A stretch of DNA of 64,000 bases, from NCBI GenBank assembly GCA_031367895.1, contig JANLQP010000015.1, forward strand, positions 21,674 through 85,673, written 5' to 3'. The stretch is from Ga0077555 sp031367895. Lineage in GTDB: Bacteria; Pseudomonadota; Alphaproteobacteria; Rhizobiales; Hyphomicrobiaceae. A program made the position numbers and the translations under genes. The notes beneath the pieces were generated by a model. It was not told the DNA's origin. It saw only the letters and a program-made list of their open reading frames with translations, and did no database searches. Shown here piece by piece: positions 25,843 through 34,371 of this stretch. The first letter of the stretch is position 1. Every line of letters starts with the position of its first letter.

Positions 25843-26172
25843 ATCATCGCCGGCACCCACTCGTTCGGGTTGAGCGAGTGGAGGATGCGGATGGTTTCGT
25901 CGCACTTCTGGATACCGGCTTCAACGGCGAACTTTTCATCGCAGTCGCCGACGTCGAGCGGCCTTGCTTCCGACTTCGGAGTGGGTTCTCGACAGTCGAG
26001 ATCGCAGGTGGCGAAACGCGCACCGTTCAACGAGGCGACGGTGAAATCATCTGGTTGGGCGAACGTCGGCGCGTGGAAGTTTTCGTGTCGATGGACCCGC
26101 CTCCGGCACGTCAAGTGGCCCAATCTACTCCTGATCGACTTTGCTACCGGCACGATCGAGATCGAAGGCTAG
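25818..26172 (+). pseudogene. Clan AA (retropepsin-like) aspartic protease, frameshifted
   Basis: From a GTG at 25818 the frame reads DGFVALLDTGFNGELFIAV. This contains the D-T-G active-site triad, and GETRTVQRGDGEIIWLGERR is typical of small bacterial clan AA proteases. After RRVEVFVSMDPP the frame drifts into unrelated sequence, while the +1 frame supplies the expected C-terminus WPNLLLIDFATGTIEIEG, stopping at 26172. One extra base between about 26090 and 26125 would explain this. Either the gene is broken, there is a sequencing error, or the shift is programmed. It overlaps the preceding hypothetical gene. Confidence 0.6.
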
Positions 26173-26267
26173 GGTCCAACACGACTCGCAATTCCTGTTT
26201 GCGTCGTCGATCGTGGAAGGCTCAGAATGAGTAACCAATATAAGCGATAACATCGGAGAAGACGCCC

Positions 26268-26675
26268 ATGCCCGAAGGAAAACGACCGCTGCCAAAGCCG
26301 ACGCCGGAGACGCAGCATTACTGGGACGGCACCAAAGCCGGCGAGTTGCGCCTGCAAAGCTGCAACGACTGCTCGAAGATCTATTTCCCGCCGCGGCCCT
26401 TCTGCCCGAAATGCGGCTCTCGCTCGGTCAAGGTCACCAAGGCTTCCGGCAAGGCGAAGCTGCACTCTTACGTCATCCATCACCGCCCGGCGCCCGGCTT
26501 CGACCCGCCGTATGCGATCGCCGTCGTGGAACTGGCTGAAGGTCCGCGCCTGATGACCAACATCACCGGTTGCCCGCAAACGCCCGAGGCGCTGAAACTC
26601 GACATGGACCTTGAGGTCACGTTCGAGAAGCAGAGCGATACGATTTCGCTGCCGTTCTTCAAGCCGGCGAAGTGA
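26268..26675 (+). CDS. Zn-ribbon/OB-fold (DUF35) acyl-CoA-binding partner protein
   Basis: 135 residues. A rubredoxin-like zinc ribbon CNDCSKIYFPPRPFCPKCG (two Cys-x2-Cys knuckles, residues about 33-50) is followed by an OB-fold with LHSYVIHHRPAPGFDPPYA and AVVELAEGPRLMTNITGC. Proteins of this family form obligate complexes with thiolase-like or acyl-CoA hydratase partners, notably in steroid side-chain and HMG-CoA chemistry. The thiolase gene follows 53 bases downstream, so a complex is likely. GGAGAAG precedes the start. Confidence 0.9.
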   Translation: MPEGKRPLPKPTPETQHYWDGTKAGELRLQSCNDCSKIYFPPRPFCPKCGSRSVKVTKASGKAKLHSYVIHHRPAPGFDPPYAIAVVELAEGPRLMTNITGCPQTPEALKLDMDLEVTFEKQSDTISLPFFKPAK

Positions 26676-26728
26676 ACGGGAGCACGCGCGGGTGCTGAGT
26701 GGGCACCTGAAGCGCAAGGAGAGAGACC

Positions 26729-27871
26729 ATGAAACAGAAATCAGTCGCCGTCGTCGGTGCGGCCGAAACGACGAAGCTCGGCGTCATCCCGGATGTGTCG
26801 CAGATCCAGCTGCACGCGGACGCCGCACTGAACGCGATGAAGGACTGCGGCCTGAAGCCCTCCGACATCGACGGCATCGCGACTGCCGGCGAGACGCCGC
26901 AAGCGCTGGCACAGTATCTCGGCATCACGCCGACGTGGGCTGATGGTACCGCGGTCGGCGGCTGCTCGTTCATGCTGCACGTGCGGCATGCGGCGGCGGC
27001 GATCAACGAGGGCCTGTGCAAGACGGTGCTCATCACGCACGGCGAATCCGGCAAATCGCGCATCGCGCCGACGCCGCGTCCGCCCTATCCCGACAGCCTC
27101 GCCGGCCAGTTCGAAGCGCCCTACGGCGTTGCCGGGCCACCGACGATGTTCACGATTCCCGTGCTGCGCTACATGAAGACCTACGGCATCACCGAGGAAC
27201 AGGTCGCGATGGTCTCGGTCGTGCAGCGCGAGTGGGCGGCGAAGAACCCGCGCGCGACGTTCAAGGACCCGATCACGGTGCAGGACGTACTGAAGTCGCG
27301 CATGATCGCGTGGCCGTTTCGCATCCTGATGTGCTGCCTGGTCACCGACGGCGGCGGCGCGCTGATCCTGACCAGCGCGGAACGGGCGAAGGATTTCCCG
27401 ACCAAGCCCGTCTACATCCTCGGCACCGGCGAGTCGGTCGAGGGCCCCATGATCAGCCAGATGGAGGATTTCACATCCTCGAAGGCGTTCAAGGTGTCGG
27501 GCAAGAAGGCGTTCGACGAGGCCGGCATCAAGCACAAGGACGTCGATCACCTGATGATCTACGACGCCTTCGCGCATTTGCCACTGTATGGCCTCGAGGA
27601 CCTGGGCTTCGTGAAGCCGGGCGAAGCCGCGGCCTTCATCGGCGAACGGCATTCGGCACCCGGCGGCAAGCTGCCGATCAACACCAACGGCGGCGGCCTC
27701 TCCTACATGCATTCGGGCATGTACGGCATGTATGCGCTGCAGGAGAGTGTGCGGCAGATGCGCGGCACGGCACCCGCGCAGGTGAAGGGCGCGAAGATCA
27801 GCGTCTGCCACGGCGTCGGCGGCATGTTCGCGGCGTCCGGCACGATCATCTTCTCGAATGAGAAGGGGTGA
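26729..27871 (+). CDS. Thiolase-family protein (SCP-x/lipid-transfer type acyl-CoA thiolase or aldolase)
   Basis: 380 residues, shorter than typical biosynthetic thiolases and matching the SCP-x branch. It starts KQKSVAVVGAAETTKLGVIP. The nucleophile position is Cys in TAVGGCSFMLHVRHAAAAI. Later conserved histidines lie in NGGGLSYMHSGMYGMYAL and VCHGVGGMFAASGT. AAGGAGAG precedes the ATG. It is paired with the DUF35 protein upstream. Members cleave or condense CoA thioesters, or act as retro-aldolases on steroid side chains; the substrate here is undefined. Confidence 0.88.
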   Translation: MKQKSVAVVGAAETTKLGVIPDVSQIQLHADAALNAMKDCGLKPSDIDGIATAGETPQALAQYLGITPTWADGTAVGGCSFMLHVRHAAAAINEGLCKTVLITHGESGKSRIAPTPRPPYPDSLAGQFEAPYGVAGPPTMFTIPVLRYMKTYGITEEQVAMVSVVQREWAAKNPRATFKDPITVQDVLKSRMIAWPFRILMCCLVTDGGGALILTSAERAKDFPTKPVYILGTGESVEGPMISQMEDFTSSKAFKVSGKKAFDEAGIKHKDVDHLMIYDAFAHLPLYGLEDLGFVKPGEAAAFIGERHSAPGGKLPINTNGGGLSYMHSGMYGMYALQESVRQMRGTAPAQVKGAKISVCHGVGGMFAASGTIIFSNEKG

Positions 27872-28176
27872 GGCGAAAGGCCACCGCGAACGTAAAAATT
27901 AGCACCAAACGCTCACCCGTTTCCCGGGACCGACGCTCCAGCGCAATAGGAGCAAGATCCGGGGTCTTTCCACGTCTCGATGTGCAAAGATCCCGGCTCC
28001 CGGCGACGCGTCCATGCGAAGCATAGCCGCCATGACGGACGCGGCTTCGGTCGGCAAACCGATGGACTGAATTGGCACGGCGCCAAACCGCACACCCGAA
28101 CCGCACACCCCATGGCGTCCCCGCGCAATCCGTCCTACCTTGCCCATCTGCGGGGCGGACTGGGGAGGGCTGAGCG
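27872..28176. other. Non-coding region with hairpins before the ABC ATPase
   Basis: 305 bases with no supported gene. An inverted pair, CCGGGGTCTTT/AAAGATCCCGG (27959-27969 and 27986-27996, one mismatch), may end the thiolase transcript. A second hairpin at 28008-28042 resembles the inner part of the palindrome at 34124-34160 (shared words GTCCATGCG and GCCATGACG). The ATPase ribosome binding site GGGGAGGG lies at its right edge. Confidence 0.5.
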
Positions 28177-29241
28177 TTGGCGTCGGTTGAGCTCAAGGGA
28201 CTGTCCAAGGCCTACGGGCCGTCGAATGCCGTCGACGACGTGTCGCTGCAAATCGCGCACGGGCAACTCGTCTGCCTGCTCGGGCCTTCCGGCTGCGGCA
28301 AGACGACAACCTTGCGTCTGATCGCCGGATTCATCGAGCCGACCGCGGGCGAAATCGTCGTCGGCGGCAAGCTCGTCTCCTCGCCGAAACGCACCGAGCC
28401 GCCCGAGCGGCGCAACATGTCGATGATCTTCCAGAGCTACGCGCTCTGGCCGCACATGACGGTCGCCGAAAACGTCGGCTACGGCCTCTCGATCCGCAAA
28501 CTCGACGCGAAAATCGTCACCGAAAAAGTGCAGTCGATCCTCGCCGTGGCACGCCTCGAAGCCCTCGCCGCCCGCTACCCGAGCGAACTCTCCGGCGGCC
28601 AGCAGCAGCGCGTCTCGCTGGCCCGCGCCCTCGTGGTCCAGCCCGAAACACTGCTGATGGACGAGCCGCTGTCGAACCTGGACGCCAACCTGCGCGAGGA
28701 GATGCGCTTCGAGATCCGCCGCCTGCACGACGCCTTCAAGACCACCACGGTCTACGTCACCCACGACCAGGCCGAGGCGATGACCACGGCCGATCTGATC
28801 GCGGTGATGAATGGTGGCCGCATCGAGCAGCTCGGCTCCCCGGAAGAGATCTACGACCGTCCACTGTCGGAGTTCGTCGCCCGTTTCATCGGCGCCAGCA
28901 ACGTGCTGAGCGGCAAAGCGCTGGACGCCGCCCATGTCGAGATCGCCGGCGTGCCGATCGCCACGACCGGCCGGCACTTGACGCCCGGTGCCAAGGCTCC
29001 GATCTCCATCCGCCAGCATGACGCGTTGCTCGAAACTTCGCCGCCGCCCGCCGGCAGCACCAATCGCCTGAAGGCCGTGATCAAGCGGCAAGTGTTCCTC
29101 GGTGCCAGCCGTGACTATCTGCTGGTTCTCGAAGATGGCACGGAAATGCGCCTCTCGACCTCCGCCGACCAGAAGGCCGCGCCCGGTTCCACCGTCTGGC
29201 TGCATTTGCCTCGGGAACGCTGCCTGGCACTCGCCCGATGA
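28177..29241 (+). CDS. Iron/polyamine-type ABC transporter ATP-binding protein
   Basis: 354 residues of the PotA/FbpC class. Walker A is GPSGCGKTTTLRLIAG, the signature LSGGQQQRVSLARAL, Walker B LLMDEPLSNLDANL, and the H-loop VYVTHDQAEAM. A TOBE-like C-terminal domain follows from about residue 240. It starts with TTG at 28177 after a strong GGGGAGGG site, a rare start codon. The matching permease and two binding proteins lie 4 kb downstream at 33028-37240, separated by mutY, dciA and dsbA genes. That pairing is inferred from class and proximity. Confidence 0.88.
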   Translation: MASVELKGLSKAYGPSNAVDDVSLQIAHGQLVCLLGPSGCGKTTTLRLIAGFIEPTAGEIVVGGKLVSSPKRTEPPERRNMSMIFQSYALWPHMTVAENVGYGLSIRKLDAKIVTEKVQSILAVARLEALAARYPSELSGGQQQRVSLARALVVQPETLLMDEPLSNLDANLREEMRFEIRRLHDAFKTTTVYVTHDQAEAMTTADLIAVMNGGRIEQLGSPEEIYDRPLSEFVARFIGASNVLSGKALDAAHVEIAGVPIATTGRHLTPGAKAPISIRQHDALLETSPPPAGSTNRLKAVIKRQVFLGASRDYLLVLEDGTEMRLSTSADQKAAPGSTVWLHLPRERCLALAR

Positions 29242-29287
29242 GGCCGAAAATCCGCCCAACCACGATGCGCAACCACCGGAGAAATGA

Positions 29288-30442
29288 CTACTCCTTCAGC
29301 GCGTGCGCGATCAGCTTCTTCATCAGGCTCGGCAGCGCTTCGGTCGCGAGGTCGCGGCGATGCACCCAGCGGCAGCGCTCCGGCTCGGCCCACAGGTCCA
29401 ACGGCACGTCGACCGGCACCAGCGCACGCAGCACCGTCATTTCCAGCCGGAAATGCGTGAACATGTGCGTCACCGAACCCGCCGCCGGCCACCACTCGGA
29501 GCGGATCGGCGCCGCGCGCAACGCTTCATCAGGCGCCAGCCAGTCATCGCCCCAGTTGGTCGACGGCACTTCCAACATGCCGCCGAGCAGGCCCGCCGCC
29601 GGCCGTTGCCGCAACAACAGGTAGCCATCCTCGCGCAACGTCACGAACGCTGTGCCTCGTCGTACCGGCCGCTCGCCCTTCACGGCGCGCGCAGGTAGCT
29701 GCCCCGCAATTCCGAGCGCGTTGGCCGCGCATTGCCCATGTACCGGGCACATCAGGCAGAACGGCCGTCTTGGCGTGCAGACGGTGGCGCCGAGATCCAT
29801 CATCGCCTGCGCGAAATCGCCGGCGCGCTTCGCGGGCGTCAAGGTGCGGGCCAGCGCACGCAGCGCAGGCTTCGACGCCGGCATCGGCTCGCGCACGGCA
29901 AAGAGCCGCGCCACCACGCGCTCGACGTTGCCGTCAACCGGGCTGGCGCAGGCACCGAACGCAATCGCCGCGATTGCCGCTGCCGTATAGGGCCCGATCC
30001 CCGGCAATTCCAACAACTCAGCCTCGGTGCGCGGAAGCTTGCCTTTGTGCTGAGCCGCGATTGTGCGAGCGCAGGCGTGCAGGTTGCGGGCGCGTGAGTA
30101 GTAACCGAGACCCGCCCACATCGCGAGCACGTCGTCCAACTCAGCCTTGGCCAAGCTCTTCACCGTCGGCCAGCGCTGCACGAACTTCAGGAAGAACGGG
30201 ATCACTGCCTTGACGGTGGTCTGCTGCAGCATGATCTCGGACAGCCAGACCTTGTACGGGTCGGGCTTCTCGTCGGCTGCATAACGCCACGGCAAATCGC
30301 GGTTGCCGGCATCGTACCAATCAAGGAGGACCGGTGCGACGTGGCCGTTCTGGGCAACCGAAGCGCCAGCTAAAGGCGCGGTTGCGGAGTGGGCAACCGA
30401 AGCGCCAGCTAAAGAACGTTGCTTTCGCGCCACAGCGGTCAT
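29288..30442 (-). CDS. mutY: A/G-specific adenine DNA glycosylase
   Basis: 384 residues. Removes adenine mispaired with 8-oxoguanine. The helix-hairpin-helix and catalytic region read LPGIGPYTAAAIAAIAFG and VDGNVERVVAR (catalytic Asp). The 4Fe-4S loop is CTPRRPFCLMCPVHGQC. The C-terminal Nudix-like domain (from about 250) checks the 8-oxoG strand. The N-terminus is odd: a 13-residue unit LAGASVA-x6 occurs twice (about residues 11-36), encoded by 25-base exact direct repeats (30351-30375, 30390-30414). Divergent from dciA. Confidence 0.95.
   Translation of the reverse strand: MTAVARKQRSLAGASVAHSATAPLAGASVAQNGHVAPVLLDWYDAGNRDLPWRYAADEKPDPYKVWLSEIMLQQTTVKAVIPFFLKFVQRWPTVKSLAKAELDDVLAMWAGLGYYSRARNLHACARTIAAQHKGKLPRTEAELLELPGIGPYTAAAIAAIAFGACASPVDGNVERVVARLFAVREPMPASKPALRALARTLTPAKRAGDFAQAMMDLGATVCTPRRPFCLMCPVHGQCAANALGIAGQLPARAVKGERPVRRGTAFVTLREDGYLLLRQRPAAGLLGGMLEVPSTNWGDDWLAPDEALRAAPIRSEWWPAAGSVTHMFTHFRLEMTVLRALVPVDVPLDLWAEPERCRWVHRRDLATEALPSLMKKLIAHALKE
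30351..30414. repeat. 25-base direct repeat inside the mutY 5' end
   Basis: Two identical 25-base units (30351-30375 and 30390-30414) are separated by 14 bases, a 39-base period that preserves the reading frame. Each contains GGGCAACCGAAGCGCCAGC. The repeated peptide lies in the MutY N-terminal extension, before the catalytic domain begins near PVLLDWYDAGNRDLPWR. A dispersed element that tolerates insertion into coding sequence is one explanation. Confidence 0.85.
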
Positions 30443-30532
30443 GGTGTCCCCCGGTCAGGCGCAGTCGAATCAGTCTCATCATGTTATGCGCAAGCCAAGG
30501 CGTTGCAATCAGCAGAGCGTGGTGTGGGCGAC

Positions 30533-31120
30533 ATGTTAACCGGTAAAACTCAATCTCGGCCGCAGGTTGCGGGTTCGCAGCGGGCACAGCCCCCTATGCC
30601 GCCCGTCCGCCACCCGGCGTTCGGCGCCAAGGCCGTCGGCAGCTTCGTGCCGCGCCTGACCAAGCAAGCCTTCGAGCGCTTCGGGTTTTCGGCCGCCACC
30701 CTCATCACCGACTGGGCCCAGATCGTTGGCGCCGACTTGGCCCGCTGCACCGCGCCTGAACGGCTCAAATGGCCAAAGGGCGTCGCTGCCAGCGGCAAAC
30801 CCGTCGAGGAGGTCGATCAGGGCCGACCGGGAGCGACACTGATCCTGCGGGTGGACGATGGCCGCGCGCTCGACATCCAGTACAAGGGCCGCCAGATCAT
30901 CGAGCGGATCAACGCCTATTTCGGTTACCGCGCGGTAGCGGACCTGCGCATCCTACAAGCCCCGATTGTGCGGCGCTCCGAGCCCTGGCGCCCACCGACG
31001 AATGCTGCAGCCGCGCCGATGTCGCCCGAGGTCAAGGCCGTCGAGGACGACGCCTTGCGCGCCGCCTTGGAGCGCATGGCGCAAGGCATGGCCAACCGGG
31101 CGCAGGCCAAGTCCGGGTGA
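30533..31120 (+). CDS. dciA: DUF721 protein, DciA-like replicative helicase loader
   Basis: About 195 residues. The DUF721 core includes FGAKAVGSFVPRLTKQAFERFGFSA and ITDWAQIVGADLARCTAPERL, then TLILRVDDGRALDIQYKGRQIIERINAYFGY. DciA proteins load or activate the DnaB helicase in bacteria lacking DnaC. The C-terminal 60 residues are low-complexity with AALERMAQGMANRAQ. The frame is open to 30419; the ATG at 30533 has only a weak GGTGTGGG site. The order mutY, dciA, dsbA is common in Hyphomicrobiales. Confidence 0.85.
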   Translation: MLTGKTQSRPQVAGSQRAQPPMPPVRHPAFGAKAVGSFVPRLTKQAFERFGFSAATLITDWAQIVGADLARCTAPERLKWPKGVAASGKPVEEVDQGRPGATLILRVDDGRALDIQYKGRQIIERINAYFGYRAVADLRILQAPIVRRSEPWRPPTNAAAAPMSPEVKAVEDDALRAALERMAQGMANRAQAKSG

Positions 31121-31313
31121 CGCAGCTTCGACCGAAAAAGGGTGCCCTGCCTTCCCGCGCGCGGGCACCAAGTCGCACGCTGTTCAGATGGTATTCACAG
31201 CCGTTTTGCCTTAATCCCTCGATGTAATCATGCTACGCGACGGCAAATCTGCGCGCAAATCTGCGCAAGCCCTACAAGCGCCGCCACGCTGCCAGCTTCC
31301 GAGGAGATTTGAC

Positions 31314-32015
31314 GTGTCCGAACCAGCCCCGCGCCTCTTGTCCTCGCTGACCTCGCGCCGCACGCTGCTGGCCGGAGCCGCTGGCGGACTTATCACCGTT
31401 GCGCTTGCCGGTGGTAGTGTTGCTACCCTGGCGCAGCCTGCGAAAAAGGGCCCAGCCGAGGTGCCCGTCGCCGATCTGATGCAGGCCGGTCCGCTGCCGG
31501 ACGTCACGGTCGGCAAGGCCGATGCGCCGATCACCATCGTCGAGTACGCCTCGATGACATGCGGGCATTGCGCCAACTTCCACACCAAGGTGCTGCCCAC
31601 CTTGAAGCAGAAGTACATCGACACCGGCAAGGTGCGCTTGATCCTGCGCGAGTTCCCGCTCGACAACCTGGCCGCCGCCGCCTCCATGCTGGCACGTTGC
31701 GCGGGCCCCGAGAAGACCTACGACATCACCGCCAAGCTCTTCGCCGAGCAGGACAACTGGGCGTTCGTGCGCTCGAACGTGGTGCCGGCGCTGTTCAAGA
31801 TCGCCGAAGGTTCGGGCTTCACCAAAGACAGTTTCGACAAGTGCCTGAAGGACGACAAACTGCTCGAGAACATCACGGCGACGCGCGACAAAGCCAACAA
31901 GAACTTCGGCGTCAGCTCGACGCCGACATTCTTCATCAACGGCAAGCGCTTTGAAGGCGCCTCCGACAGCATCGAAGGTTTCGACAAGGCTCTGGAGCCG
32001 CTGTTGAAGAAGTAG
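31314..32015 (+). CDS. DsbA-family thiol-disulfide oxidoreductase
   Basis: 233 residues from a GTG at 31314 with GAGGAGA seven bases upstream; the open frame from 31230 has no such site. A twin-arginine-like signal (TSRRTLLAGAAGGLITVALA) is followed by the thioredoxin-fold DsbA domain with active site TCGHCANFH (Cys-Gly-His-Cys) and the cis-proline loop VSSTPTFFINGKRF. It is periplasmic, introducing or isomerising disulfides. A paralogous lipoprotein follows 57 bases downstream. Confidence 0.9.
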   Translation: MSEPAPRLLSSLTSRRTLLAGAAGGLITVALAGGSVATLAQPAKKGPAEVPVADLMQAGPLPDVTVGKADAPITIVEYASMTCGHCANFHTKVLPTLKQKYIDTGKVRLILREFPLDNLAAAASMLARCAGPEKTYDITAKLFAEQDNWAFVRSNVVPALFKIAEGSGFTKDSFDKCLKDDKLLENITATRDKANKNFGVSSTPTFFINGKRFEGASDSIEGFDKALEPLLKK

Positions 32016-32026
32016 CGTAACGAAAA

Positions 32027-32053
32027 TCTCTTCCCTCGCGCTCGCGGGGAGGG
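32027..32053. repeat. Short CCCTC/GAGGG palindrome between the dsbA genes
   Basis: TTCCCTCGCG and CGCGGGGAGGG form a short hairpin after the first dsbA gene. The words resemble the CCCCTCTCCCC/GGGGAGAGGGG hairpins at 34111-34177 and 35449-35487, which also sit in gaps between plus-strand genes of this region. The trailing G-run also supplies the apparent ribosome binding site of the next gene. Confidence 0.5.
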
Positions 32054-32071
32054 GCCAGGGATGGGGGGGAA

Positions 32072-32893
32072 ATGCACGACGCAATTCGCGGATCGATCCG
32101 AGCGTTGGCCCAAGGCACGGCGTCATTTCTATGCGCCTTCGCCCTCGCTGGTTGCGCAGGCGAGGGCACTGGCCTCCTGTCCGGCGGCGCCACTGCTACC
32201 ACCGAAGCCAGCGGCCTCACCACCGGCACCACGCCCGACAAGCCTGCATTCAACCCGTTCGCCCAGGGCCACGAGACCGATCACTCCGCCCGCGAGGTGA
32301 TCAAGAACCCCTCGCGCGAGGAGATCCTGAAGTCAGGCCCGCTGCCGGAGTTCTCCATCGGCAAGGCCACCGCGCCGGTGACGATCATCAAGTACATGTC
32401 GCTCACCTGCCAGTATTGCCGCCGCTTCCAGACCGAGACGTTCCCGATTCTCAAGCGCGACTACATCGACAAGGGCCACGTTCGCCTGATCCTGCGCGAG
32501 TTCCCGATCGGCAAGACCAGCGGCAATGCGACAATCGCGCTGCGCTGCGCGCCGATGGAGAAATACCTGCCGCTTTACGAGAAGTTCCTGGCACAGCAGG
32601 CCACCTGGGTCAGCCAGGAAGTCCGCCCCGACGCGATTTACAAGATCGCCCAGCAGGTCGGCATGAAGCGCGAAACGTTCGACGCTTGCCTCAAGGATCA
32701 GGCGCTGATCGGGAACCTGAAGGCGATCAAGGACCGCGGTCGCCAGCTCGGCATCATCGGCACGCCGAACTTCTTCGTCGACAGCAAGCTCGTGAAGAAG
32801 GTCGTCGGTATCGCCGAGCTGAAGGCCATGATCGACCCGCTGCTGGCCGGCCAGGGAGCGGCCCAGGGTGCCGCAAAGTCCGCCGCGAATTGA
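32072..32893 (+). CDS. DsbA-family thioredoxin-fold lipoprotein
   Basis: 273 residues. The signal ends in a lipobox LAGC with Cys28, so it is probably anchored to a membrane facing the periplasm. A Thr/Gly-rich linker of about 50 residues precedes the DsbA domain with active site TCQYCRRFQ (Cys-Gln-Tyr-Cys) and cis-Pro loop IGTPNFFVDSKLV. It is related to the gene upstream (shared LREFPI/L stretch), implying tandem duplication. In other Hyphomicrobiales, smc often follows dsbA; here this paralogue does. Confidence 0.9.
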   Translation: MHDAIRGSIRALAQGTASFLCAFALAGCAGEGTGLLSGGATATTEASGLTTGTTPDKPAFNPFAQGHETDHSAREVIKNPSREEILKSGPLPEFSIGKATAPVTIIKYMSLTCQYCRRFQTETFPILKRDYIDKGHVRLILREFPIGKTSGNATIALRCAPMEKYLPLYEKFLAQQATWVSQEVRPDAIYKIAQQVGMKRETFDACLKDQALIGNLKAIKDRGRQLGIIGTPNFFVDSKLVKKVVGIAELKAMIDPLLAGQGAAQGAAKSAAN

Positions 32894-33027
32894 GCCACAG
32901 CTGGCATTCGCAGGAGCGATGTGTCGGGCGGTCGCCACGACGATTGCCACTTGCGCTGGCAGCCAAGACCACATCACATGATCGAAACGAGACCCGCGCA
33001 TAGCGGGCACTGGGAGGACACGAATCC

Positions 33028-34101
33028 ATGACCGACCGCAACACCCCAAGCCGTCGCGACGCACTGAAGCTCGCAGCCCTCGCCACCGGTAGTTCTATCT
33101 GGCCCATTGCCACCGCGCGCGCTGCTCCGCCCGAACCGACGCGCATTACGCCGGAGTTGATCGAGGCCGCCAAGAAGGAAGGCCGGGTCAACTATTACAC
33201 CTCCGTCGAGATCAACGTCGCCGAGAAGCTGGCGAAGGCGTTCGAGGCTAAGTACCCAGGCATCGTCGTCAAGGTCGAGCGCACGGGTGCCGAACGCAAC
33301 TTCCAGCGTATCGGCCAGGAGTACGGCTCGAAGATCTACGCCTGCGATACGGTCAACAGTTCCGACGCCGCGCATTTCATCGTCTGGAAGCGCGAGGGGT
33401 TGCTCGAAGCCTGCGAGCCCGAGGATGTTGCGAGGCACTACGCGCCCCAGTTCAAGGACCCGGACGGCACCTATGCCGCCTGGCGCATCATGCTCTCTGT
33501 GATCGCCTACAACACCAAGCTGGTGAAGCCGGAGGACGCGCCGAAGAGCTTCAAGGACCTGCTCGATCCGAAATGGGCGGGCAAGCTCGTCAAATCGCAT
33601 CCGGGCTATTCCGGCATGACCATGACGGCGACACACCAGATGTCGCGTGATCTCGGCTGGGAGTATTTCGAGAAACTCGCCAAGCAGCGCGTCATGCAGG
33701 TGCAGTCCGCCGCCGATCCGATCAAGAAGGTCGTGCTCGGCGAGCGGCCGGTGATGGTCGATGGTGGCGACTACACGATCTATCTGATGCTCGACAAGGG
33801 CGATCCCGTCGCCATCGTGCACCCAGAGGAGGGTGTTCCGCTCGTCACCGGCCCGTCGGCCTTGATGAAGCGCGCGCCGCACCCGAACGCCGCAAAGCTC
33901 TTCTTTTGCTGGTCGTTCACGCAGGAAGCCCAGCAACTCGCGGTCGACATCGGCGGTCTGCGCTCGGCGCACGCGCTGGTGAAGGAGCGCGCTGGCCGCA
34001 AACCCCTCTCCGAGATCAAGACGATGAAAGAAAACGCCGCCGAAGTCGAAAAACTCGCCGACGAAATCAAGACCAAGTACGCGAGCTACTTCAAGGTTTG
34101 A
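33028..34101 (+). CDS. ABC transporter substrate-binding protein, iron(III)-type, paralogue 1
   Basis: 357 residues, periplasmic. The N-terminus SRRDALKLAALATGSS is a twin-arginine-like signal ending near TARAAP. The mature part reads ITPELIEAAKKEGRVNYYTS, then AFEAKYPGIVVKVERTGAER, typical of the Fe(III)/2-aminoethylphosphonate/spermidine cluster of solute-binding proteins (family 1). A close paralogue follows at 34372, then the fused permease. GGGAGGA precedes the ATG. The ligand, ferric ion or a small organic compound, cannot be told from the sequence. Confidence 0.87.
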   Translation: MTDRNTPSRRDALKLAALATGSSIWPIATARAAPPEPTRITPELIEAAKKEGRVNYYTSVEINVAEKLAKAFEAKYPGIVVKVERTGAERNFQRIGQEYGSKIYACDTVNSSDAAHFIVWKREGLLEACEPEDVARHYAPQFKDPDGTYAAWRIMLSVIAYNTKLVKPEDAPKSFKDLLDPKWAGKLVKSHPGYSGMTMTATHQMSRDLGWEYFEKLAKQRVMQVQSAADPIKKVVLGERPVMVDGGDYTIYLMLDKGDPVAIVHPEEGVPLVTGPSALMKRAPHPNAAKLFFCWSFTQEAQQLAVDIGGLRSAHALVKERAGRKPLSEIKTMKENAAEVEKLADEIKTKYASYFKV

Positions 34102-34110
34102 GCGTGAGAA

Positions 34111-34177
34111 TCCCCTCTCCCCCGCGCGTCCATGCGGCGCATGGCTCCGCCATGACGCGCTTGCGCGGGGAGAGGGT
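34111..34177. repeat. Nested palindromic repeat between the two binding-protein genes
   Basis: An outer inverted pair CCCTCTCCCCCGCGC/GCGCGGGGAGAGGG encloses an inner hairpin (34124-34160) built from GCGCGTCCATGCG and GCCATGACGCGC. The outer words match the hairpin at 35449-35487 and the inner words that at 28008-28042. It could act as a transcript stabiliser between operon genes, but looks like an interspersed repeat. Confidence 0.65.
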
Positions 34178-34205
34178 TAGGGTGAGGGGCGGCAACTTGC
34201 TCAAG

Positions 34206-34355
34206 TGTCATCCTCGGGCTTGTCCCGAGGACCCATGGCGCAGCAAACTCCGGTTCCCGATTGCTGATACGCTGCAGATCAACGGCACTTTTGCACTTGC
34301 AGCGAAATGGGTTCTCGGGAACGCGTCGAGAGGCGCGCCCGACGATGACACCCGT
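34206..34355. repeat. Paired palindromic interspersed repeat, copy 2
   Basis: It starts TGTCATCCTCGGG, continues with CCGAGGACCCATG and ends GACGATGACACCCGT. The inner block ATGGGTTCTCGGG is inverted relative to CCGAGGACCCAT. Organisation and length (150 bases) match copy 1 at 6124-6275, whereas the central 50-60 bases differ. It ends 16 bases before the start of the second binding-protein gene. Confidence 0.7.
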
Positions 34356-34371
34356 TAGTTTTGGAGTCCCC

